Shown one piece after another: positions 1 to 5,981 of a DNA stretch of 6,863 nt. The stretch is from Campylobacterales bacterium (GTDB taxonomy: Bacteria > Campylobacterota > Campylobacteria > Campylobacterales > JAADDG01), in NCBI GenBank assembly GCA_027009865.1, contig JALVCR010000295.1, positions 1-6,863 on the forward strand, written 5' to 3'. Positions within the stretch are counted from its first letter, which is position 1. The number at the start of each line of letters is the position of its first letter. The notes below the pieces were generated by a model, which worked only from the letters and a program-made list of their open reading frames with translations, did not search any database and was not told the origin of the DNA. The translations under genes were made by a program, and so were the position numbers.

Positions 1-530
1 TGAGAAACTTCTTCATAAGCGCTTATCAAAGCCATCTTTTTAATTTGTGGCTTAGCAGGAGAGTTGAGATAAACAGATTTTTTGACTCTTTCGATATAAA
101 AGAGCTTAGCGATACTTTTGATTTTCCTATAGATTTAATAAAAAGCATAAAAGAAGAGCCGACTTTTTGCAAACTTTTACCAGGAGACGTGCTTCATCAC
201 TATCCTTATGGAAAAATCTTTTTATGTAACGATTTAAAAAAAGAATCTGAAAGATTTTTAAATAAAAATATAACCTTTACCGGTATGATTGCAGGTAAAA
301 AGGCTATTGAGGCTGAAGGGGTGGCAAAAGAGATAGAAAAAAGCTTCTTTTTGGAAACTTCTAAGTTTTTGGATAAGATGAGAGGGACAAGGCGTTTTGC
401 GTGGATTTGGCCTTTTGATGTCGATAGCGTTTATAAAGAGGAGAAGGGATGGTTTGAGATAAACTTCTCTCTGCCAAAAGGCTCTTATGCTACGGTTTTG
501 ATAGAGGAGTTGACACATATCAAAAATTAA
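1..530 (+). CDS. truD: tRNA pseudouridine(13) synthase TruD, C-terminal part (5' end outside window)
   Basis: TruD converts U13 of certain tRNAs to pseudouridine in the cytoplasm. The reading frame is open from position 3 to the TAA at 528-530, giving 175 residues. The TTG at 45-47 is an internal Leu codon, because the frame continues upstream with typical family sequence. The visible part starts with FISAYQSHLFN, which matches the conserved (F)LSAxQSxLFN segment of TruD. A TGxxxG-like stretch (FTGMIAGKKA) follows, then the family's C-terminal signature: an RR(F/A) segment, the LPKGSYATVL motif and a terminal EELTH. E. coli TruD is about 350 residues, so roughly half is present. The catalytic Asp lies in the missing N-terminal half and cannot be checked. 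The last codons also carry the -35 box of the rnpB promoter. Identification is confident from the motifs; activity is inferred from the family. Confidence 0.93.
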   Translation, partial: RNFFISAYQSHLFNLWLSRRVEINRFFDSFDIKELSDTFDFPIDLIKSIKEEPTFCKLLPGDVLHHYPYGKIFLCNDLKKESERFLNKNITFTGMIAGKKAIEAEGVAKEIEKSFFLETSKFLDKMRGTRRFAWIWPFDVDSVYKEEKGWFEINFSLPKGSYATVLIEELTHIKN

Positions 531-538
531 GGTATATT
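510..538 (+). promoter_or_regulatory. Predicted sigma70 promoter of rnpB
   Basis: A perfect TTGACA -35 box (510-515) is followed after exactly 17 bases by TATATT (533-538). A start about seven bases further on, near 545, would precede the P1 helix of the RNase P RNA at 553. The -35 box is inside truD, in the codons for Glu-Leu-Thr of the terminal EELTH. A second -10-like TATAAA at 544-549 would start transcription inside P1, so it fits less well. The boxes are visible in the sequence; the start site is inferred. Confidence 0.7.
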
Positions 539-550
539 AAAGGTATAAAT

Positions 551-891
551 TTGGCGCGGCGGGTGATTGCTTGGATATGCCAAGAGGAAAGTCCGGGCTG
601 CAATGAGACAGGGTTCCGTCTAACGGACGGCCGGCGAAAGCCGAGGGCAAGTGCAACAGAAAGCAGACCGCCTGCCCAAAGTAGATTTTGCTTTGGGCGG
701 GTAAGGGTGAAACGGCGGTGTAAGAGACCACCAGCGCTTTTGGCAACAAAAGCGGCTATGTAAACCCAACCCGCAGCAAGAAGAGCATGGTTACAGTCTC
801 ATATTTTTAAGCTCTTCGCTAAAGCTCTATCGTAAGATAGAGATTAGATGAATAATCACCTAAAACAGAACCCGGCTTACAGCCGCGCCTG
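551..891 (+). ncRNA. rnpB: RNase P RNA (bacterial type A, M1 RNA)
   Basis: This is the catalytic RNA that, with the RnpA protein, removes 5' leaders from tRNA precursors. The hallmark core GAGGAAAGTCCGGGCT is at 584-599, and the 3' core ACAGAACCCGGCTTA at 865-879. The internal conserved segments are GTGCAACAGAAAGCAGACCGCC-like at 651-672 and GGTAAGGGTGAAA at 700-712. Helices that can be paired by eye are P1 (553-560 with 882-889, eight G-C pairs), P2 (562-568 with 854-860), a short P3 hairpin (570-574 with 580-584), a hairpin with GAAA loop (632-635 with 640-643), a P12-like stem (674-681 with 691-698), a P14-like stem (735-741 with 748-754), and a P18-like stem with GTAA loop (825-831 with 836-842). 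The length of about 340 bases suits a compact type A RNA. P3 is much smaller than in E. coli. A GGT at 789-791 could be the L15 element that binds the tRNA CCA end; that part is inference. The ends are set by P1 and may be off by a few bases. Confidence 0.97.
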
Positions 892-896
892 TTTTA
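861..896. terminator. Possible bidirectional terminator between rnpB and the convergent ATPase gene
   Basis: TAAAACAG (861-868) and CTGTTTTA (889-896) are a perfect 8-base inverted repeat. They enclose a second small hairpin, CGGCT-tac-AGCCG (873-877 with 881-885). A-rich bases precede the structure and T-rich bases follow it, so it could end transcription in both directions between the facing genes. The arms also belong to the conserved 3' core and P1 of RNase P RNA, so this fold would compete with the mature structure and may be coincidental. There is no long uninterrupted T tract. Confidence 0.3.
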
Positions 897-2213
897 AGAA
901 TTTAAATAATCATCTTTTGTAATAACTAAAAAATACTCTTTTTTCTCATGTTTAATGAGTTTTGATTTTTTAATAAGTTTATAAAGAACTTCTTTTTTGT
1001 TTACACTGTTTTGCCATTTACACTCTATGAAACAGATATTCTTTTCATCCATAGCAATTAAATCTATCTCTTCATTTTTATTCCACCATCTGCCAATTTT
1101 TTGCGGGATAAATTCGAGATATTTGTATGGATTTTGCAAAAGTTCTTCTTTTACATAATCTTCGAAAGCAAAAGAGACAAATCTATCATTAAAATTTGTT
1201 TTTATCTCTTCTAAAACTGCATCAACTTGGTTGATTTCTAATAGGTTATAATTTTTATAGACATAAAAAAACCAAAATTGCAAAAATTTATCCTTAAATC
1301 TATATCGCCCCATTTTACTTTTTAGCGGATTTGTTTCGGTAATTGGAACCTCTTTTATTAAAATATCCAAATCTATCAGTTTTAAAAGATAGCGTGTAAG
1401 ATAGGTTGAAGCTACTTGCAATTTAGAAGCGATATTTCCCAATTTGCTCTCACCCTTAGATATAATTTCTAAAATAGAAAAATAGGTAGAAATTTCTCCA
1501 AGCTCTTGGCGCAGCAAGAAGTTGCCTTCACTATAGAGAAATGAGTTTTTATTTAAAATATTATCTTTTATATTTTGCAAAAAGCTTTTTTCTTCTTCAT
1601 AAAGTTCTAAATATTTTGGTATGGTTCCAAAGGATGCAAAGATATTCATTTGATCTTCTTTGCTTGCATTTGGCACAAATTTTTTAATGTATTTAAAAGC
1701 CAGAGGTTTTAGATGGATATTGGAAGTTCTTCTGCCATACAATGGGGCCGAGTAATCCAAAACTTCCGAGTGCATCATTGAAATAACCGAGCCAGAAAGA
1801 ATTAAGTGAATATTTTTGCTTTTTAAGTTTGTATCCCAAATCATTTGAAGTTGAGAAGAAAAAGATTTATCTACTTTGCATAAATTTTGATATTCATCAA
1901 TTACCAAAACAAACTTTTTTGTAAAATCGTATTCGTTTAAAAGCTCAAAAAGCTGTGTAAAAGTTTCAATCTTTATATTTTTTAAATATGGTTTGTTAAT
2001 GAGTTTTAAAAGTTGAGGTTTTAAATTTTCTAATTGGATAGGAAAACTTGCTTCGGTTGCATAAATAAAAAGAGAGAGTTTGTCTTTGATATATTCATAA
2101 ATTAGTGCAGTTTTTCCAACCCTTCTTCGCCCATAAATTACTGTAAAAGCAGAACCGGCTCTTTCATACTCTTTGTTTAAAATTTTTAATTCTTCTTCTC
2201 TATTAAAAAACAT
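894..2213 (-). CDS. ATPase_2/DUF234-type P-loop ATPase with C-terminal PD-(D/E)XK-like domain
   Basis: This is a predicted cytoplasmic ATPase of the archaeal-type family (ATPase_2 followed by DUF234); members have no well-established common function. The numbers here are for the 439-residue product from the ATG at 2211-2213. Walker A is GRRRVGKT (28-35), Walker B is FVLVIDEYQ (101-109), LILSGS (137-142) suits sensor 1, and YGRR (159-162) suits an arginine finger. A winged-helix region follows at about 246-292. The end carries the nuclease-like signature EEIDL with Asp384 and IECKW with Glu397 and Lys399, so the PD-(D/E)XK acidic and Lys positions are intact. Length fits the family. The start was chosen because AAAGAG lies six bases upstream and family members usually begin close to MFFNREEEL; an ATG at 2226-2228 would add five residues but has no ribosome binding site. 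The gene follows the polysaccharide genes in the same direction after a short gap and converges on rnpB. Family assignment is strong; the role is unknown. Confidence 0.87.
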   Translation of the reverse strand: MFFNREEELKILNKEYERAGSAFTVIYGRRRVGKTALIYEYIKDKLSLFIYATEASFPIQLENLKPQLLKLINKPYLKNIKIETFTQLFELLNEYDFTKKFVLVIDEYQNLCKVDKSFSSQLQMIWDTNLKSKNIHLILSGSVISMMHSEVLDYSAPLYGRRTSNIHLKPLAFKYIKKFVPNASKEDQMNIFASFGTIPKYLELYEEEKSFLQNIKDNILNKNSFLYSEGNFLLRQELGEISTYFSILEIISKGESKLGNIASKLQVASTYLTRYLLKLIDLDILIKEVPITETNPLKSKMGRYRFKDKFLQFWFFYVYKNYNLLEINQVDAVLEEIKTNFNDRFVSFAFEDYVKEELLQNPYKYLEFIPQKIGRWWNKNEEIDLIAMDEKNICFIECKWQNSVNKKEVLYKLIKKSKLIKHEKKEYFLVITKDDYLNS

Positions 2214-2225
2214 TATGTTCTCTTT
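2211..2225 (-). promoter_or_regulatory. Ribosome binding site that decides the ATPase start
   Basis: Read on the minus strand, AAAGAG (2225-2220) lies six bases before the ATG at 2213-2211. The alternative upstream ATG at 2228-2226 is preceded only by AT-rich bases without a purine-rich element. The match to a Shine-Dalgarno sequence is partial, so the choice is probable rather than certain. Confidence 0.45.
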
Positions 2226-2226
2226 C

Positions 2227-2246
2227 ATTATGATTTATTTCATAAT
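2227..2246. repeat. Perfect 7-bp inverted repeat between the secreted protein gene and the ATPase gene
   Basis: ATTATGA (2227-2233) and TCATAAT (2240-2246) are perfect complements separated by six bases. The repeat covers the upstream ATG candidate of the ATPase gene and the TGA stop of the preceding gene (2240-2242). Minus-strand TATTAT/TATAAT-like hexamers nearby (about 2244-2262) could act as -10 elements for separate ATPase transcription. It could be an operator-like site or a weak hairpin, but such AT-rich palindromes also arise by chance. Confidence 0.3.
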
Positions 2247-3727
2247 AATAGCATAATTATATTTGATTCAAACGGAACAACAAGAGGTGTAAATCCAAGA
2301 TTAATAAGTTTTTTTATATAATTTTTATCGTATGTGTGCAGATAGATAATAATTTCGGCGTTTGGGTTTAGGTACTCGGCTAAAGCGGGAGGTTTTGAGA
2401 TTTTAATTTTTAGCGGATTGAAAAATTCATTTTCAGGCTGCAAAAAGAGGGAAGCTCTTGTATGAAGGTAATCTGTAACGCTTCCTTCTATCCAAAATTT
2501 TATATTTTTATATCTTTCTTTTAAAAAATCAAGCCATTTTATTTGAAATTTTGGGTCAATCTGCAAATAGGCATCTAATCCAATCTCTTTTGCTTTTAGC
2601 TTGTAGGCTGTATCCATCTCATTTACGGCAAATCTGAAATGCTCTTTTTTTAATGGATTTAAAGGCACAAGAGAGTCTGGATTCCAATCCCAAGGCTTTA
2701 TAACTTCAAAATTTTTTATAGGAATCTCTCCGCTTCTTCCCCACCAAAACCCGTAATCTATACCGTATTTTTTTAAAGTTTTGATTTTATCTATCGATTT
2801 TGAAAGTTTTCTTGGAAGATTGCTTATAAATTGCGGAGGATAATTTGTATCTTCGCAATGCTTTTTTTTGCAATTTTCAAAATACTCTCCGCTTATTCCC
2901 CATAGCATCACTCTTTGAAAACCATTTTTCCTCATACTCTCTATTAAACTTTTTAAAAAACTTTTTTTATATTTTTCATTCTCCCCCGTAAGCCCGTATA
3001 GATCCAATCTTGTATGATAGTTATATCCTCTTTTGTTGTTTTTATCTCCGGCAGCTCCTATGTATGAAATATCAAGTCCCAAAATAGCTCTTGTATCCTT
3101 TGGAGGATAATTTTTTGCAAATTGTTTATTAAAATATTCCCTATAAGGTTTTAAAGATTCAAGCCATCTATTTTTTGGAGTTTTTCTAAAAGAGATTGAA
3201 ATTTTAAAGCTCTCTTTTGGGTTTAGAGACTTCTTATTCTCATTTGTGAAGATAAAAATATATCCAAATTTATTTTTTTCTATTTTTCCGCCTATTGCCC
3301 ATCTATCTTTTAAGAAGTTTGTTTTTATCGACGCTCCAAAAGCATTTTTACTATCTGCCGCTACGATTACGGGAGAGTATGATATTGGATAGTATAGCTC
3401 TTTTGAGCCGTTTATCCATATATTTTTTTTTATATTTCTTAACTCAAGATTTAGAGAGTTTGCCGTATTTAAAACATAAATTCTGTTTTTAGCCTTTAGA
3501 TGTATATATCCTACTTTAATATCTGGAATTTCTAAACTTTTGTTTGAACTGTTTTTAAAGAGATATTCTATATCGTAGCCGTTTTTAAATTTTTTTACTT
3601 TATAAAAAACTTGCAAAGATGTCTTAAAGGGAAAAATATTTATAGAATAATCCTCTTTTGCAAGGAGAGTTAATGAAAGCAGAATTAAAATTTTAATGAG
3701 TCGCATAATAGATATAGTTTTTATCAT
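2240..3727 (-). CDS. Secreted protein resembling a glycoside hydrolase (N-terminal beta domain plus TIM-barrel-like domain)
   Basis: I do not recognise this as a named protein. The product from the ATG at 3725-3727 has 495 residues. It starts with a charged end and a hydrophobic run (about 9-23) ending in LTLLA, a signal peptide or membrane anchor. Residues about 30-185 look like beta sandwich. After a linker (WLESLKPYREYF) comes a series of beta strands ending in polar residues, as in a TIM barrel: LGLDIS (Asp219), MLWGISGE (Glu281), FWWGRSGE (Glu334), AYLQID (Asp391), FWIEGS (Glu414), EIIIYLH, and LVVPFES (Glu487). A beta domain before a barrel recalls GH36-like glycosidases, but this is inference from layout. 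The TTG at 3740-3742 and the ATG at 3704-3706 are alternative starts; GGAG (3737-3740) favours 3727. The gene overlaps the co-polymerase gene by 35 bases, so it probably acts on the same polysaccharide, in the periplasm or outside the cell. Confidence 0.6.
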   Translation of the reverse strand: MIKTISIMRLIKILILLSLTLLAKEDYSINIFPFKTSLQVFYKVKKFKNGYDIEYLFKNSSNKSLEIPDIKVGYIHLKAKNRIYVLNTANSLNLELRNIKKNIWINGSKELYYPISYSPVIVAADSKNAFGASIKTNFLKDRWAIGGKIEKNKFGYIFIFTNENKKSLNPKESFKISISFRKTPKNRWLESLKPYREYFNKQFAKNYPPKDTRAILGLDISYIGAAGDKNNKRGYNYHTRLDLYGLTGENEKYKKSFLKSLIESMRKNGFQRVMLWGISGEYFENCKKKHCEDTNYPPQFISNLPRKLSKSIDKIKTLKKYGIDYGFWWGRSGEIPIKNFEVIKPWDWNPDSLVPLNPLKKEHFRFAVNEMDTAYKLKAKEIGLDAYLQIDPKFQIKWLDFLKERYKNIKFWIEGSVTDYLHTRASLFLQPENEFFNPLKIKISKPPALAEYLNPNAEIIIYLHTYDKNYIKKLINLGFTPLVVPFESNIIMLLL

Positions 3728-5981
3728 ATTTTTTGACTCCAAATTCGCTTATTTTAACCCCGTTTATTATAAATCCTGGATTTTTTATACTGTATTTTTT
3801 ACAATACTCCTCTATTTTTTTAATATACTCCTTTTTAGAGTAATTAACTCTTAGAGAAAAGAGCGTAGTGTCTGCATATTTGGTTAAAATAAGCGTATCT
3901 GGATTTAGCTCTATGGCCGAAGCGTCCACCACTATTATGTCATATCTCAATTTCATATAATCAAAAAACTTTTTCATATATTTAGATTGCAAAAGATCAA
4001 GAGAGTTTTCATTTACCTCTCCTGTTGGGATGATATGCAAATTTTTATATTCTTGATGTTTGTAGGGAAGATTTTTTACTCTCTCTCCCTTTAAAATATC
4101 CGAAGTTCCGATAAAATTTGGAATTGATAATTTTTTGTGAATTTGAGGGGTTACGTAATCGAAAGATACTAAAAGAGTTTTTTTTCTTCCTATTGCAAAA
4201 ACGGAGGCCAAATTTATCGAAACAAAACTTTTCCTTTCATTTGGAACAAATGATGTTACGAGTATGATTTTGGCATGTTTTGAATTTATCAGCTCTATTT
4301 CGGCTCTTATTTTCCTAAAAGCCTCGCTCTCTATCGAGTTTCTATCTTCCAATACAATAGGTTTGTTGTATAGATTTTCATCTTTAATATAAGGGATGCT
4401 TCCAAAAACGGGCAAAGAGGCTATTTGATAGAGATCTTGCAAGCTTCTTATTTTTGGATCTTTTTTCTCTTTTATATATACCGCTATCATCGATAGCAAA
4501 AGCCCGAAAAATGCGCTTACGCTAAGAATTAAAGCTTTGTTTGGGCTGTAAGGTCTAAGAGGTCTGTCGGCATAATCTACTATCTTTGTATCGGAGACTC
4601 TTGCGGCTTTTGCTATGGAAAATTGAGATTTCTCCTGCAAAAGATAGGAGTATAATCTCTCGTTTACCTCATAATCTCTTTGCAAATTTGCGTATGTCTG
4701 CTCTTTTGAGGGGAGAGATTTGATTTTTGCGTTTAGATTTTTTACCCTGTTTAAAAGGGTGTTTTTTCTCTTTCTAAGATTATCCTCTATTCCTTTTATT
4801 ACACTTTTTATTGAAGATATTGTCTCTTTTAGGCTGTTTTGGACTCTTTTTACGTTTGGATGAAGAGGAGTGTATTCCGTTAGCAAAACCTCTTTTTGAA
4901 TCTTTTCTCTGTTTAATTCCTGCAAAAGGGTATCAAGAACCGGATATCTCTCCTGAAGTCCAGCAAGCGCTGTAAAATTTCCTCTATTTACCTCTTTTTT
5001 GATACTCTCAAAGGCTTTTAAATCCAAATCAACTCTTGAGAGCTCCTCTTTTGCTCTTACAGCTTGGTCTATAAGCTCTCTTGTTTTTGTGTGAATATCT
5101 ATAAGCTCATTTCTTTTTTTGAACTCTTTTAAAATAAAAGCAGATTTCTCAAGCTTCTTTTTTACTTTCTTTAATTGGTCATTTATGAAATTTAGAGTGG
5201 AAGAAGCCGATTGAGTTCTTTTTTTGATATTCTCCTCTATATAAACCTTTCCAAGAGAGTTTAGAAATTTTTGCAAAATAACCGGATTTGTATCTTTATA
5301 TTCGACAACTATCAAAGATGATCTAAGAGAGGAGGGAGATACGCTCATCTTTTTTTGAATATCTTTTATAGCTTTTTGCTTGCTTTTTAGGGATATTATG
5401 TAAGTGTTTTTTGGAATTTTAAAGGCATTTTTAACTATTTTGAAAAATCCTTTGCTAAATTTTATAGGCTCATTATATTCATAAATATATCCTTTGGAGT
5501 TTTTGGAGGCGATTTTTAGTTTAAAATGTCTTTCATCTATCGGAGTCATCTCAAATTTTATCTTTTCGATATCTTTTAGATTCAGATTTTTTACCAAAAA
5601 GGGAGGATCAAAAATCTCTTTTTCTTTTAGCGGAGTTTTTAGATAGTATCTTATATTCATTGGAACAAGTTTTAGAGTCTTTTCTATAATTTTTTTTGAT
5701 TTTATAATATCTATTTCCGTTTCTACATCCATTGGAGTTGGCATTGTTATTGTGTTTATAATATTTTGAAGCCCGTTTGCCGGCCTGTTTATTATATTTC
5801 TCTCAGGAAGCTCTATGCTTATGTAGGATTTATACATGGGAGTCTGTTTTTTATAGTAAAGGTTTCCAAGGAATAAAGATAGAGATAAAATAATAATAGT
5901 AATTAAGAGATTACTTTTTTTAAATATAAAAAATAGCGGTTTTAGATTTAATTCTTCATAAGAGCTTAGATTGTTTTTCAT
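3693..5981 (-). CDS. Wzc-like polysaccharide co-polymerase with degenerate BY-kinase domain
   Basis: Inner-membrane polysaccharide co-polymerases of the Wzc type control chain length and export of capsule or exopolysaccharide. This 762-residue product has the full layout: a short cytoplasmic end, TM1 (about 24-42), a Wzz-type periplasmic domain with coiled coil (about 258-420), a GNVR-like segment (about 429-470) leading to RPLRPYSPNKAL, TM2 (about 483-503), and a cytoplasmic BY-kinase domain. The oligomerisation motif EX2RX2R is kept (Glu553, Arg556, Arg559). Walker A is broken: the usual PGEGKS is PNERKS (580-585), with both glycines lost. Walker A' is LLVSFD (603-608), with the first Asp replaced by Ser. 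Walker B keeps Asp686 (IIVVDAS). The tail holds a tyrosine cluster (Tyr752, 756, 758, 759). Kinase activity is therefore doubtful, while the co-polymerase role seems intact. The start overlaps the polymerase stop as ATGA, with GGAAA six bases upstream. Confidence 0.9.
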   Translation of the reverse strand: MKNNLSSYEELNLKPLFFIFKKSNLLITIIILSLSLFLGNLYYKKQTPMYKSYISIELPERNIINRPANGLQNIINTITMPTPMDVETEIDIIKSKKIIEKTLKLVPMNIRYYLKTPLKEKEIFDPPFLVKNLNLKDIEKIKFEMTPIDERHFKLKIASKNSKGYIYEYNEPIKFSKGFFKIVKNAFKIPKNTYIISLKSKQKAIKDIQKKMSVSPSSLRSSLIVVEYKDTNPVILQKFLNSLGKVYIEENIKKRTQSASSTLNFINDQLKKVKKKLEKSAFILKEFKKRNELIDIHTKTRELIDQAVRAKEELSRVDLDLKAFESIKKEVNRGNFTALAGLQERYPVLDTLLQELNREKIQKEVLLTEYTPLHPNVKRVQNSLKETISSIKSVIKGIEDNLRKRKNTLLNRVKNLNAKIKSLPSKEQTYANLQRDYEVNERLYSYLLQEKSQFSIAKAARVSDTKIVDYADRPLRPYSPNKALILSVSAFFGLLLSMIAVYIKEKKDPKIRSLQDLYQIASLPVFGSIPYIKDENLYNKPIVLEDRNSIESEAFRKIRAEIELINSKHAKIILVTSFVPNERKSFVSINLASVFAIGRKKTLLVSFDYVTPQIHKKLSIPNFIGTSDILKGERVKNLPYKHQEYKNLHIIPTGEVNENSLDLLQSKYMKKFFDYMKLRYDIIVVDASAIELNPDTLILTKYADTTLFSLRVNYSKKEYIKKIEEYCKKYSIKNPGFIINGVKISEFGVKKYDKNYIYYATH
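3725..3740 (-). promoter_or_regulatory. Ribosome binding site and start of the secreted protein, inside the co-polymerase gene
   Basis: GGAG (3740-3737 on the minus strand) lies nine bases before the ATG at 3727-3725. Both are inside the last codons of the upstream co-polymerase gene. The start ATG overlaps the codon of its first C-terminal cluster tyrosine (Tyr752). This spacing decides for the ATG over the TTG at 3742 and predicts translational coupling. Confidence 0.6.

Noticed and set aside
258..518. Minus-strand open frame opposite truD
   Set aside because: The + strand encodes clear TruD motifs throughout; the opposite frame has no family resemblance.
674..698. Inverted repeat with GCCCAAAG arms as a terminator or mobile-element end
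   Set aside because: It sits at the position of a peripheral stem of RNase P RNA between two conserved core segments.
537..763. Open reading frames of 70 codons on both strands across the rnpB region
   Set aside because: They lie over the conserved core and paired helices of RNase P RNA and show no recognisable protein features.
3295..3492. Plus-strand open frame opposite the secreted protein gene
   Set aside because: It is antisense to a long gene with a signal peptide and ordered domains; its Leu/Phe-rich product reflects the complement of Lys/Glu-rich codons.
4225..4262. Frameshift or pseudogene explanation for the unusual P-loop of the co-polymerase
   Set aside because: The frame is uninterrupted and flanking family motifs on both sides are in register, so substitution is the simpler reading.
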